This document shows, piece after piece, positions 9,365 to 18,775 of a stretch of DNA of 64,000 nucleotides (within the stretch, counting starts at the first letter, position 1; each line of letters starts with the position of its first letter). Position numbers and translations under genes: made by a program. The stretch lies in NCBI GenBank assembly GCA_004557125.1, contig SFET01000002.1, forward strand, positions 1-64,000, in the 5' to 3' direction. The stretch comes from Clostridiales bacterium (GTDB taxonomy: Bacteria; Bacillota; Clostridia; Christensenellales; Aristaeellaceae). Under the pieces are notes generated by a model, which had not been told where the DNA came from, did no database searches, and saw only the letters and a list, made by a program, of their open reading frames with translations.

Positions 9365-10060
9365 ATGAAAAGAATCATTGCACTGCTGATCGCGGTGCTC
9401 CTCTGCCTGTCTATGGCAGCGTGCAGCGAAGCAGCCGAGACGAGGCAAGACCCGCTGGAAATCCACATGAAGGCAGCAAACGCAGAAGGCTCCGAACAGA
9501 TGCGGCAGCAGAGCATCGAATTGGTCGGGCCGTGGCATCTGGACAGCATAAAAAACGACCTTGACGCATTCGCGGATTCCATGGATTTGTTCCCCGGCTA
9601 TGGCGAATGGGGCGCCGGTATGGAGATCCGGAGCAACGGCCAGATGAGCTGGTACATCGGTGCAGACGGTGGGAGTGGTACATATACCGTTGACGGGGAT
9701 TTGCTCCACGCGGCATTGGTCAATTATTTGGATCAGAAGGAAATGACGATCGATTTCCGCCTTTCAGTGGAAAACGGGAAAGCAGTGCTGGCAATGGACG
9801 ATCAGCGCATGACCATCTATTGGGCTTACGGAGATCGTGAGGATAGCCCGGCAATCGGTACGGATGAAGGTTTGGAGGATGTTCCATATCCGGGAGCGGA
9901 TGTGGTCGAAATCGTGAACCTCCGTGGCGACGGGACGACGATCTACAAATTGGCAGACGGCAGCTATATGGATCGCATGGAACGCCGTTTTGCCTATAAC
10001 GGAACGGATACATGGATCGACGAGGATGGCGTTGCGTGGAACGAAGCTGCAAAGGACTGA
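9365..10060 (+). CDS. Lipoprotein of unknown function
   Basis: A 231-residue protein with a lipoprotein signal: basic start MKRII, a hydrophobic stretch and lipobox SMAAC with Cys at residue 19. The mature part is acidic and rich in beta-type sequence with Trp/Tyr/Gly (GYGEWGAGMEIRSNGQMSWY), resembling small lipocalin-like or META-like extracytoplasmic domains, but I cannot name the family. ATG 9365 follows AAAAGGAGATG. Predicted location is the outer face of the membrane. Confidence 0.7.
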   Translation: MKRIIALLIAVLLCLSMAACSEAAETRQDPLEIHMKAANAEGSEQMRQQSIELVGPWHLDSIKNDLDAFADSMDLFPGYGEWGAGMEIRSNGQMSWYIGADGGSGTYTVDGDLLHAALVNYLDQKEMTIDFRLSVENGKAVLAMDDQRMTIYWAYGDREDSPAIGTDEGLEDVPYPGADVVEIVNLRGDGTTIYKLADGSYMDRMERRFAYNGTDTWIDEDGVAWNEAAKD

Positions 10061-10197
10061 CTCGGCATTGGCTTCCCACAGCTATAAAACGGACACATAC
10101 GCATACAAAAAATACCTGTGCGCAAGCGGTGCGCGCTGGTCGAATATGGCGTGTAAAGAAACAATCGCAGCGTTCATAAACGGAACGCGGCTTGTAG

Positions 10198-11313
10198 ATG
10201 AATTCACCGACAATGAAGGTGAACAGACTGTTGTTTATGCCATTACACGAAAAGAATCTGGAGCAGGTGGCGGCGTTTTACCGGGATCTGTGGGACGCCA
10301 GGGACCACTTGACTCCGGAGAAGCTGGAGCATGCGCCCGACAGGCTTCGCGGCACCATCAACTCCCTGACCCACCGGCGGCTGTACCTTCGGCTGAACAC
10401 CAAGCACCAGCTGACCGCGCTGGGCGACCGGAAGGACGCCCTGCTGGAGCGCTTCCGGGAGCAGGACGTCCACCTGATACTGCAGCCCTCCCTGAACGGG
10501 ATCGTTGATCTGACGATCGGCGCGGTTTATGATCTCCATGTGGAGGAGATGGGGTGCAGCCCCCTGACGGACGAGATTGTCGGCGGGGAGGTTACCCTTG
10601 TGCCGGCGGAGAGGGGATCCGGCATGGATCGCAGGAGGATCGCTCCGGATGCAGAGAGGCGATACAGTGAGATGCTGGATCTGATTGAGATTGATGAGGA
10701 TGCCGAACGGAGATTTCAGCAAATGCTGGATCGGGTGCAGACGCTGGCGTCGGAGAATCCGGCGCTGATCGCTCGCCTGGAGCGGGTGAAGGAGGCTTTT
10801 TCCTGTGGGCTTCTCAACGCCCTGCGGCCTCCTTCCTGTATCGAGAGGAGCGATGCGGACGAGACAGACAGCTGCGTTCCGATCAGCTGTGCCGTTGCGC
10901 CGCAGGCCGATTTGGATCAGGTCATTGATATCTGGCTGGGTTTCCGGGCTGCGGAGGCGGAACTGCCGCAGGAAATCCGCCGTGATTGTGAGGAGATCGG
11001 GCATCTCAACCTCTTTCTTGCGGATGACGGACAGCTGGAGAACAGTGCAGGCGGGACAGAGGCTCTGCTGCGGCGCTGCCGGGAGTCCGGGATTTCTCTG
11101 ATTCTGAATCTGGGAGATCGGTATTATCTGGATCTGGACACCGGAAGGTTCTATACGTTCGTCATTGAGGATTGCCGGACCGGCAGCGCCGATGACAGGG
11201 AGTCCTATGAAGAACTGGAGTGGCATGAGGTTCCGCCCCTTCCCGCCAGAGCATCACGGCCATGGCCGGGGGTTCCGGCGGACAAGGCGGCCGACTCTCC
11301 GGAGACGAGGTGA
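10198..11313 (+). CDS. Unrecognised protein with internal duplication
   Basis: A 371-residue soluble acidic protein, family not recognised. Two segments resemble each other: roughly residues 20-120 (EQVAAFYRDLWDAR ... LLERFREQDVHLILQ ... LTIGAVYDLHVEE) and 240-345 (DQVIDIWLGFRAAE ... LLRRCRESGISLILN ... LDTGRFYTFVIED). Between them lies a helical linker with a Glu/Arg-rich repeat. The start is uncertain: ATG 10198, 10213 and 10237 are in frame and no strong ribosome-binding site decides; GAAGGTGA at 10215-10222 favours 10237. The C-terminal tail is Pro/Arg-rich and may be unstructured. Confidence 0.5.
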   Translation: MNSPTMKVNRLLFMPLHEKNLEQVAAFYRDLWDARDHLTPEKLEHAPDRLRGTINSLTHRRLYLRLNTKHQLTALGDRKDALLERFREQDVHLILQPSLNGIVDLTIGAVYDLHVEEMGCSPLTDEIVGGEVTLVPAERGSGMDRRRIAPDAERRYSEMLDLIEIDEDAERRFQQMLDRVQTLASENPALIARLERVKEAFSCGLLNALRPPSCIERSDADETDSCVPISCAVAPQADLDQVIDIWLGFRAAEAELPQEIRRDCEEIGHLNLFLADDGQLENSAGGTEALLRRCRESGISLILNLGDRYYLDLDTGRFYTFVIEDCRTGSADDRESYEELEWHEVPPLPARASRPWPGVPADKAADSPETR

Positions 11314-11531
11314 CAAACCGCATGGGTTTGGCAACAACCCTTGGGCGATGGGATTGCCTGCCTGGTATGCCGCGCGTTAATGCCATCGGATCGAATGCCC
11401 GGGAGCAGCTGGCGGCGGAATACCCACTTACGCGCGGTATTGCCATGGAAATATGCCATGTGCATAATCATATTGTCATACTTTTGTGATAATATTGAAG
11501 TATCAATTGTATATACGAAAGGATACTTTGA

Positions 11532-12623
11532 ATGAGAAAGCATTTGTTCCGCATTGCAATACTGATACTGATCGCCGCGCTTCTGCCCACGTCGGCGCTG
11601 GCCGCGCAGACCGGAATCTCGCTGGGCGGCAATCTGGGCTTTCTGTATGAAGGCGGTTCCGTGACGCTCAGGCCGAAGCTGAAGAATCTGTCCGCATCGG
11701 ATCTGATCTGGTCCAGCTCCGATGAAGCTGTGGCCACGGTGGCCGGTGGTACCATCGCGGCGAAGTCCGCGGGACGTACGGTCATCACGGTCTCCGGTGG
11801 CGGCGCAACGGCCCGCTGCGGCGTGGTGGTGCTTCCCAGGGAGGTGCGCGTTCGGGTGGGAGAGACGGTGAACCTGCCCAACGGCACCAAGGAGAAGTAC
11901 ACCGTGCAGTACGATTCCATCGCCAGTGTCAGCAAAAGCGGCGTGATTACCGGCAAAAAGGCAGGCAGCACGCTGCTGCGGGTCGCCTACGGAAAGCAGA
12001 AGCTCTATGTGCAGATCACGGTGACCGGCGAGGAGGAGAATCCGGTGGAACAGAGCAAGGCAGCACGGCTTGACTGTGCATCGCAGACCGATCAGATTGT
12101 GCTGGTGGAGCACCAGAGCGGCAGCAGGGCCCTTCTGAGCATCCATGAAAAGCAGGATGGACTCTGGAAGGAGCTGTACTCCTGCACGGCCTATGTGGGC
12201 AGAAACGGCATCGGCAAGACCCGCGAGGGCGACAAGCGCACACCCACAGGGACCTTCAATCTGACCACGCCCTTCGGCATCAAGGCAGATCCCGGTGCAA
12301 ATATGCCCTACACACAGGTGACGAAGTATCACTACTGGTGCGGAACCTCCGGCTCGGAGTATTACAACCAGCTCATCGACACCCGTGTGACGAATCGCCA
12401 GCGCACGTCGGCGGACGAATACCTGATCAGCTACGTGCCGCAGTACAACTACTGCATGTTCATCGACTACAATGCATCCGGCGAGGCGGGCAAGGGCAGC
12501 TGCATCTTCCTGCACTGTACGGGCAGCAATTCCTACACAGCCGGCTGCATCGCTGTGTCCGAGAGCGTGATGAAGAAGATCGTTCAGTGGGCGCAGCCCG
12601 GCGCGAAGATCGTTATTCAGTGA
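11532..12623 (+). CDS. Exported Ig-like (Big_2) L,D-transpeptidase
   Basis: A 363-residue protein with a Sec signal peptide (cleavage likely after TSALAAQ, about residue 25), two Ig-like Big_2 repeats (about 27-100 and 100-165; VTVSGGG and SGVITGKKAGSTLLRV), and a C-terminal YkuD L,D-transpeptidase domain. The catalytic motif is visible as LHCTGSNSYTAGCIAV, with the conserved His and nucleophilic Cys. Such enzymes cross-link peptidoglycan stems 3-3 or attach proteins to them; the Ig repeats probably bind or span the wall. ATG 11532 follows GAAAGGATA. Single gene, closed by a strong terminator. Confidence 0.88.
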   Translation: MRKHLFRIAILILIAALLPTSALAAQTGISLGGNLGFLYEGGSVTLRPKLKNLSASDLIWSSSDEAVATVAGGTIAAKSAGRTVITVSGGGATARCGVVVLPREVRVRVGETVNLPNGTKEKYTVQYDSIASVSKSGVITGKKAGSTLLRVAYGKQKLYVQITVTGEEENPVEQSKAARLDCASQTDQIVLVEHQSGSRALLSIHEKQDGLWKELYSCTAYVGRNGIGKTREGDKRTPTGTFNLTTPFGIKADPGANMPYTQVTKYHYWCGTSGSEYYNQLIDTRVTNRQRTSADEYLISYVPQYNYCMFIDYNASGEAGKGSCIFLHCTGSNSYTAGCIAVSESVMKKIVQWAQPGAKIVIQ

Positions 12624-12652
12624 ATCTGATTGTGATTCAATGACAGAAAACA

Positions 12653-12699
12653 CCCCCATAACGGACAGCCATATGCTCGCTGTCTGTTATGGGGGTTTG
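12653..12699. terminator. Bidirectional intrinsic terminator
   Basis: A 17-bp stem (12653-12669 with 12679-12695, one G-T pair) with a short loop, flanked by an A-run on the left and TTT on the right. It lies between the convergent L,D-transpeptidase and LtaS-type genes and can serve both. Confidence 0.85.
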
Positions 12700-12718
12700 T
12701 GTGTCAATGCGCAAGCGC

Positions 12719-15520
12719 TTAGACGGGATTGCCGACAGGGGTGGGTGTGCTCTCCGGCAGGACTGTGCTGTCCGGCGAGATCGAACCATCCGGTGAAGGC
12801 GTATTCTCCGGCGTTGCAGTGGTCCGTGCCGGGAGGTGATCCACGATATACTGGTAGTAATCCGTGTTCTTCACGAGCTGCGAGAAGGTGCGCTTGTATT
12901 TGGCGCTGGCACACATCTGCGCAACATACGCATCATCGTCGCTCATGGGCATGATGGGATAATACATCTTTTCATCCGCATCGTAGCGACCGCGCTCGGA
13001 AACCCAGGAGCCATCCTTCCACACCGCCACGGCCGGCTCATCCGAGAAGACGTCGCGCCCAACCAACAGCCGGGAATCGTACTCCACACCGAAGAGGTTG
13101 GAGAGGGTGGGCACAATGTCCAGCGAATAGACCGGCGCAGAGATTTCGCAAGCCATGTCACGGTCGGTATTTTCGAGACTGCCGGACCAGATGATGATGG
13201 CGTTTCGATCGCGTTCCCACGGATGCTGCGGTTCATAACCGTAGAGATCGCTTACATAATTGGCGCCGTTGCTGTTCAAACCGTAGGGGTAGTGGTCGGC
13301 ACAGATGCAGATGACGGTATCATCGGCAATCCCGGCGGCCTCCAGCTTGGCGACCAGCGTTGTAAGCGCATCCTCCAGCTCCAACTGATAGCAGATGTAG
13401 TTCATGGTATTCTGCTGATAGCGGTCGCCATAAACGGAGATCACCTGCTGCAGGTGCTCCGAAACGCGGGAGTCACTGTTGTTGTCGTAGGGCTTGTGCC
13501 CGTCGCAGGTCATGTAATAGATGCTGAAGGGCTGTTGGTCGATGTAGGTATCCAGCGTCTTGGAAATCATGTCTTCATCGTTCGGATAGCCGCCGGCCAG
13601 AAGTTCCAGGCCATTTCCGTGCGCGATGAACTGATCGTAACCCAGGTTCATGTGGGTAATATTGCGGTCATAGTAGGTGTATTTGCCGTTGTGATAGCAA
13701 ATGCTGGTGTAACCGAGACGATTGAGCTGGCTGCCCATGGTGAAATAATTGTTGTTGTAGGCGATGTCCTTCATGGTATCAGCCGAATTCGTTGGAATGA
13801 GGCCCATGAGGAAGGAGTATTCGCCCGCAGAGGTCGAGCCGCCCCACGAGGGCTGATAGGCCTGTGAGAAGTAGAAGCCGTTGTGGGACAGACGATAGAG
13901 CGTGGGCGTAAGCTGGGGATCGATGAATACATCGGACAGGGCTTCGGCGCAGATCAGTATCAGATTCTTCCCTTCGAAGAGGCCGGTGTAATCATTCTCT
14001 CTGCTTGCAGTCAGAGTGCTCAGATAGGTGTTAATGGCGATGATGTCCTCGTCTGTTTCGCCTTCGTTCATTTTGGCAAAATCAAAGCCCATGGTATTGT
14101 AGCCAAAGGGTTCCTCCGTCGCAACGGGAACAAGCTCCTGCGCCTGCTGTGTGGGCTCCGGAGTGTCGATCGGCTCGGTTGCAATGGACGCAAAGGCGTC
14201 CAGATCGTCAAAGGAATCCGCTGCATCATCCCCAAAGAGCACATACTTTTCGCTCAGACGGAATCCGGTCAAAAGGCCGAGGGTATCGCTGGAACTGGTG
14301 ATTTCAAAATCGGATTTGTAGCTGCCGGAATCGCCTCCAATGGCCAGCGCGAGCTTGCCCATCGACCAGCACAGGAGGGAGATTACGATCAGCTCAAATG
14401 CAAAGATCCTGCGGACGCGGACGACAAAGCTGTGCCGCCTGCTCCGAACCGTCATGATCCAGTACAGCACCAGCGGCAGGAAGAACAGCAGGATTACGGG
14501 CAGACCGGAGAGTATGCTCGAAAAGAGATCGCTGCTGTAATTGCCCACAACGCCGGTGACGTTTCCAAAGACGGTGCGCAGGGGGAAATATACCTGGAAT
14601 TCCTTGCGGATCAGGCATTGTACGATAAACAGAAGCGCGATTAGGAACAGTTCCACGCGAACGATGATCTTCTGCACGCTTCCTCTGAAGAAGAGCGCAA
14701 TTCCTCCGAGCAACATGCCGGTGGAGAGACCGAAGAAGAGCTTATAAAAGAATCCGGACAGACCGATGCCGTTGAAGAGGTTCAGCAACAGCTCGGAATA
14801 GATGCAGACCAGCGGCAAATACAGGGCAGGAAGCAGTTGGTTCCTGCGGCGACCGCGCACATCGGCATTGACCCTTTGTAAAAGCTGTCCGCACGTGCTC
14901 CAGACGCCTGCGGAAGAGGTATTGCGTCCGGTGACCTGACTGCTGCGTGCAGACATACTGCGAACGGAGTTCGGAGCCGGGCGGGTGTAGGCAGGGGAAG
15001 GGCGCCTTGTACTCGTGGAACCGCGGTTTGTGGAGACACTTCGGCCCTTATAGGTGCTGCGGCTGTTTCGGGACGGTGCAGCGGAGCGTGCGGTCTCGCG
15101 GTACGGGCGCTGGGGTGCGCGCTGCGTGCCGGAGGAAGACCTGTTGCGGCTGTCGTAATGGCGATCGGAATCAAAGGAGCGGGAAGCGCTGCGAGCGTCG
15201 TCCGGGTATGAAGAACGGCGAATGGGTCTCTCGCTGTTGCTGCGGCTGTATGCACCGCGCTCGGGGTTGTCCCTGCTGTAGGAACGATCGGAACGGTTTC
15301 CATAGGAATCGCGATCATCGAATCTGGATCGGCTTGCATAAGAATTGCGATCGTCAAATCTGGAGCCGCTTCCGGAATAGGCCTGTCTGCTGCGACTGTC
15401 TGCGCTTCCTGCTGACGGTGCGTTGCGATGTTCGTAGCGGTCTGCGGAGGAATAACGGCCGTTTGCGGCGGAATTCCGTCCGCGTTCTTCATAATCCTGC
15501 TCGTTGTTGTCCCAAGGCAT
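12719..15520 (-). CDS. LtaS-type sulfatase-fold phosphoglycerol transferase with long Arg/Ser-rich N-terminus
   Basis: A 933-residue protein. Residues 1-about 215 are a low-complexity, strongly basic cytoplasmic tail rich in Arg, Ser, Tyr and Asp (repeats such as SRFDDRDSYGNRS). Five membrane helices follow (about 230-400), then the extracytoplasmic sulfatase-fold domain: LILICAEALSD metal-site start, nucleophile Thr in GGSTSAGEYS, CADHYPYG metal ligands, and a C-terminal Ser/Thr/Pro tail. The family polymerises glycerol phosphate from phosphatidylglycerol onto lipoteichoic acid, or modifies other glycans. Typical LtaS is about 620-650 residues, so the tail is an addition. Lipid A-like substrates are unlikely in this host. 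The start at 15520 has GAAAGGACC 12 nt upstream. Confidence 0.85.
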   Translation of the reverse strand: MPWDNNEQDYEERGRNSAANGRYSSADRYEHRNAPSAGSADSRSRQAYSGSGSRFDDRNSYASRSRFDDRDSYGNRSDRSYSRDNPERGAYSRSNSERPIRRSSYPDDARSASRSFDSDRHYDSRNRSSSGTQRAPQRPYRETARSAAPSRNSRSTYKGRSVSTNRGSTSTRRPSPAYTRPAPNSVRSMSARSSQVTGRNTSSAGVWSTCGQLLQRVNADVRGRRRNQLLPALYLPLVCIYSELLLNLFNGIGLSGFFYKLFFGLSTGMLLGGIALFFRGSVQKIIVRVELFLIALLFIVQCLIRKEFQVYFPLRTVFGNVTGVVGNYSSDLFSSILSGLPVILLFFLPLVLYWIMTVRSRRHSFVVRVRRIFAFELIVISLLCWSMGKLALAIGGDSGSYKSDFEITSSSDTLGLLTGFRLSEKYVLFGDDAADSFDDLDAFASIATEPIDTPEPTQQAQELVPVATEEPFGYNTMGFDFAKMNEGETDEDIIAINTYLSTLTASRENDYTGLFEGKNLILICAEALSDVFIDPQLTPTLYRLSHNGFYFSQAYQPSWGGSTSAGEYSFLMGLIPTNSADTMKDIAYNNNYFTMGSQLNRLGYTSICYHNGKYTYYDRNITHMNLGYDQFIAHGNGLELLAGGYPNDEDMISKTLDTYIDQQPFSIYYMTCDGHKPYDNNSDSRVSEHLQQVISVYGDRYQQNTMNYICYQLELEDALTTLVAKLEAAGIADDTVICICADHYPYGLNSNGANYVSDLYGYEPQHPWERDRNAIIIWSGSLENTDRDMACEISAPVYSLDIVPTLSNLFGVEYDSRLLVGRDVFSDEPAVAVWKDGSWVSERGRYDADEKMYYPIMPMSDDDAYVAQMCASAKYKRTFSQLVKNTDYYQYIVDHLPARTTATPENTPSPDGSISPDSTVLPESTPTPVGNPV

Positions 15521-15577
15521 ATTGGTAATGGTCCTTTCTCTGGTAAACGCTGGGAGGGGCTTGACACCCCTCCGGAA

Positions 15578-17599
15578 TCAGACCCTGCTGAACACCACCG
15601 CAGTGCGGCAGGGAATGTAAACCTCAAAGCCCGTGCCCTTGTCCGCAATCTCGGAGGTGTGGTAGACGTAATCCTTGCTCACGCGGTTCAGACCGCCGAA
15701 CTCCGGATCGTCGCTGGAGAAGATGACGCGATAGCTGCCTGCGCCCGTGAGGTGGGCGTACATGAAGAACTTCGGATCGGACTTGGTGGTGTTGAAGTTG
15801 AACAGGTACAGCAGGTCGCCCTTCGCAAAGGAGATGATCTTGTTGTCCTGATCGATCCAGAGGTTGACTGCCTGCGGCTTGCTCAGCACCCGGTGCTTGC
15901 GGGCGAACTTCAGCATGGCGCGGTCAAAGTTCTCCAGCCACTGATACTTCAGGTAGCCGTTCTCCGCCAGCGACCACTGGCGGCGGGCATACTTGTAGCT
16001 CCAGCCGTTGCCCTCTCGGGGAAAGTCGATCCACTCGGGGTGGCCGAATTCGTTGCCCATGAAGTTGAGATACCCATCGCAGGCCAGCACCAGCGTGGAA
16101 AAGCGGATCAGCTTGTGCAGGTCGATGGCGCGGTCGATCACCGGGGAGTGATAGGCCTTGTCCATGCCGGTGTACATCTCGGCGTCTGCCATGCGGAAGA
16201 TCAGCGTCTTGTCGCCCACCAGCGCCTGGTCGTGGGATTCGCAGTAGCCGATGTTCTTCTCTTTCGGGCGGCGGGTCGTCATTTCGTACCAGAGCTTGTG
16301 CATGTCCCACTGCTCGTCCTTGTACTCCTTCAGCAGCTTGATCCAGAAATCCGGCAGGCCCATGGACAGGCGATAGTCGAAGCCGATGCCGCCGCTGCGG
16401 ATCGGAATGCACATACCGGGCATGCCGCTCATCTCCTCCGCCACGGTGATGGCGAAGGGATTGACCGAATGGATCAGCTCGTTGGCCAGCTGCAGGTAGG
16501 TGAGGGCGTCCACATTGGTGTTCAGGCCGAAGTACTGGTCGTAGCCGGTGAAGTTGGTGCCCAGGCCGTGATCCTGATAGATCATGGAGGTCACGCCGTC
16601 GAAGCGGAAGCCGTCGAAGTGGTACTCCTCCTGCCAGAACTTCAGGTTGGAGAGCAGGAAGTGGAGCACCTCCACCTTGCTGTAATTGAACAGCTTTGTG
16701 CCCCAGGCGGGATGCCAGCCGCGCTGGCCGGGCAGGAAATACTGGTTGTCGGTGCCGTCCAGCTGATTGAGGCCCTCGCCGGTGTTGGGACAGGCGTGGG
16801 AGTGCACCACGTCCAGCAGCACGAACAGATTCAGCTCGTGCGCCTTGTTGATCAGGTACTTCAGATCCTCCGGATCACCGTACCAGGCGGAGGCCGCGAA
16901 GAAGTTGGACACCTGGTAGCCAAAGGACGCGTAGTAGGGATGCTCCTGAATGGCCATCAGTTGCACCGTATTGTAGCCGAGATCGGCAATGCGCTTGAGA
17001 TTGTTGTCGGCAAACTCCCGGTAGGAGCCGATGCCCTCGCGCTCCTGGCCCATGCCGACGTGGGCCTCGTAGATCATCGGGGTGGTCAGCTTGCGCTTTT
17101 TATAGCTGCCGTCGGTCCAGACGAAGCGCCGCGGCGGCGCCCAGATCTGTCCGGAGAACTGCTTCGTGGTGGGATCCTGCACCACGCGGCGGATGTAGGC
17201 CGGAATGCGGTCGAAGCTCTGCTTGCCGCGCGTCACCTGAATCTTCACGCGCTGGCCGTGCTGCAGGGCATCGGCGCCCTCCAGCTGAATCTCCCATACG
17301 CCGTTCTCGCCGCGCGTAAGGGGGTGAGAGGTCCGGTTCCAGTCGTTGAAATCGCCGATCAGATGCACGGCATCCGCACCGGGCAGCCACTCGCGATAGA
17401 CCCAGCCGGTCTCGCTGCGGCTGAATCCGTAGTACATATAGCCGTTGGCGAAGGAGGGCAGGTCCACCTTGTCGCCCAGAAGCTGCCGGCGCACGTCGTT
17501 GTAGCGGCGCATGCGCAACTCAATGTCATTGTAGAAGGGCTTCAGCCAGGGATCGATCGAAAGAATCTTATATTGTACAGGCTTTACAGCTTTTTTCAT
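15578..17599 (-). CDS. glgB: 1,4-alpha-glucan branching enzyme
   Basis: A 673-residue GH13 branching enzyme: an N-terminal CBM48 domain (about 30-180), then the catalytic barrel with region I DVVHSH, region II GFRFDGVTSM (nucleophile Asp), region III VAEEMSG (acid/base Glu) and region IV ESHDQ, then a C-terminal beta domain. It makes alpha-1,6 branches in glycogen. The motif style (DVVHSHA, DGVTSMIY, NFMGNEFGHPEWIDFP) is that of the eukaryote-like GH13_8 subgroup rather than the E. coli-type GH13_9. It is divergently placed from spoIIIAA and 23 kb from glgCDA. GGGGGTG precedes the ATG. Confidence 0.95.
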   Translation of the reverse strand: MKKAVKPVQYKILSIDPWLKPFYNDIELRMRRYNDVRRQLLGDKVDLPSFANGYMYYGFSRSETGWVYREWLPGADAVHLIGDFNDWNRTSHPLTRGENGVWEIQLEGADALQHGQRVKIQVTRGKQSFDRIPAYIRRVVQDPTTKQFSGQIWAPPRRFVWTDGSYKKRKLTTPMIYEAHVGMGQEREGIGSYREFADNNLKRIADLGYNTVQLMAIQEHPYYASFGYQVSNFFAASAWYGDPEDLKYLINKAHELNLFVLLDVVHSHACPNTGEGLNQLDGTDNQYFLPGQRGWHPAWGTKLFNYSKVEVLHFLLSNLKFWQEEYHFDGFRFDGVTSMIYQDHGLGTNFTGYDQYFGLNTNVDALTYLQLANELIHSVNPFAITVAEEMSGMPGMCIPIRSGGIGFDYRLSMGLPDFWIKLLKEYKDEQWDMHKLWYEMTTRRPKEKNIGYCESHDQALVGDKTLIFRMADAEMYTGMDKAYHSPVIDRAIDLHKLIRFSTLVLACDGYLNFMGNEFGHPEWIDFPREGNGWSYKYARRQWSLAENGYLKYQWLENFDRAMLKFARKHRVLSKPQAVNLWIDQDNKIISFAKGDLLYLFNFNTTKSDPKFFMYAHLTGAGSYRVIFSSDDPEFGGLNRVSKDYVYHTSEIADKGTGFEVYIPCRTAVVFSRV

Positions 17600-17620
17600 A
17601 AATCAAACACCCCCAAATTG

Positions 17621-17648
17621 ATTATATCATAAGAACGAAAAAATGCAA
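17621..17648 (-). promoter_or_regulatory. Sigma-A-like promoter of glgB
   Basis: On the minus strand TTGCAT (17648-17643), a 16-bp spacer and TATAAT (17626-17621), 22 nt before the glgB ATG. Confidence 0.65.
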
Positions 17649-17839
17649 AGTAAAAAATCGTCTGTGTTGAAACAGGAAAGCGGCGCGGGATGGCTGCTCC
17701 GAAGGTAGAACGGATTTCATGCGTGTGCAGGTGATCCCGATGCCTTGAGCGCAGCGGTGGAACTGCTTCATTGTGTGCCGCGGATGCCGATGCGCAGGGC
17801 ATTTCGGAACAAAATTCCCGGAAGCCGCATCTCTGCGGG

Positions 17840-17868
17840 TTCAGAAAATGCACTTGCCGCCATACAAA
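17840..17868 (+). promoter_or_regulatory. Possible sigma-E-type promoter of the spoIIIA operon
   Basis: CATACAAA at 17861-17868 matches the sigma-E -10 consensus CATACAHT in seven of eight positions and lies 25 nt before spoIIIAA. The matching -35 (TTCAGAA at 14 bp) is poor. In Bacillus this operon is read by sigma-E; here the call rests on the -10 alone. Confidence 0.35.
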
Positions 17869-17893
17869 TACTTTGTGCGGAGGAGGCGATGGG

Positions 17894-18775
17894 ATGACAC
17901 CGGTGGACAGGCTTGCGGAGCGTCTGGGCGGCGAACTGGGCGCGCTTCTGATGCGCGAGCAGGCTCAGGCGACGGAGCTGCGGCTGCGCAACGGCCAGGC
18001 GAGCCGGCTCTGCCGGATGGACGGAAGCGAGATTGCCGGGCCGGTGCTGGACGCCGCGAGCATGCAGAGCATCGTTGCGCGCCTGTGCGGCGACAGCATC
18101 TACGCCTTCGAGGAGGAGCTCAGGCAGGGCTACTTTACTGCGGAGGGCGGCGTGCGCGTGGGCGTGTGCGGGAGGACGGGTGCACGCAGCGGCGCCGTCT
18201 GCTGCATCTCGGACGTCACATCGCTGTGCATCCGTATTCCCCGGGAGGTGAGGGGCTGTGCCGATGCGCTGCTGCCGCTGGTGTGGAGGGAGGTTGTGCA
18301 CAGCACGCTGATTCTGTCGCCGCCGGGCATGGGCAAGACCACGCTGCTGCGGGAACTGATCCGCAAGCTCTCCGACGGTGGCTGGAACGTCGCCGTGGCG
18401 GACGAGCGTCGGGAGATAGCGGCCTGCTGGAACGGTGAAGCGCAGCTGGATGTGGGTGCGCGCACGGACGTCATGGACGGCTGTCCAAAGGCACAGGCGC
18501 TGCCGCTGCTGATCCGCGCCTGTGCGCCGCAGGTGCTGGCCGCGGACGAGATCGGCTGCGCTGCGGACGCTGTGGCGCTTCGGGACGCCCGGCGTTGCGG
18601 CGCTGCGGTGATCGCCACAGCCCACGCGTCCAGCTTTGACGATGCGCTGCGTCGCGCAGCCATCGCCGGGATCCTGCGGGAGAAGATCTTTGATCGAATG
18701 GTGCTGCTGGGGCCGACGCCTGGCCGCATACGGGCGGCATATGACTGTGTAAACGGAGTTGAGATTCAATGCTGA
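17894..18775 (+). CDS. spoIIIAA: Stage III sporulation protein AA
   Basis: A 293-residue cytoplasmic ATPase of the secretion-ATPase (GspE/VirB11-like) family. Walker A is SPPGMGKTTLLREL (about 143-156) and a degenerate Walker B is VLAADEIG (about 213-220). In the engulfed forespore system it powers the SpoIIIA channel made by AB-AH, the so-called feeding tube. I chose ATG 17894 because GGAGGAGG ends 7 nt upstream; the frame is open further up but lacks a site. It overlaps spoIIIAB by 7 nt. Confidence 0.93.
   Translation: MTPVDRLAERLGGELGALLMREQAQATELRLRNGQASRLCRMDGSEIAGPVLDAASMQSIVARLCGDSIYAFEEELRQGYFTAEGGVRVGVCGRTGARSGAVCCISDVTSLCIRIPREVRGCADALLPLVWREVVHSTLILSPPGMGKTTLLRELIRKLSDGGWNVAVADERREIAACWNGEAQLDVGARTDVMDGCPKAQALPLLIRACAPQVLAADEIGCAADAVALRDARRCGAAVIATAHASSFDDALRRAAIAGILREKIFDRMVLLGPTPGRIRAAYDCVNGVEIQC

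Noticed and set aside
15428..17632. A 734-codon plus-strand frame
   Set aside because: Antisense shadow of glgB with the same composition bias; no ribosome-binding site or domain.
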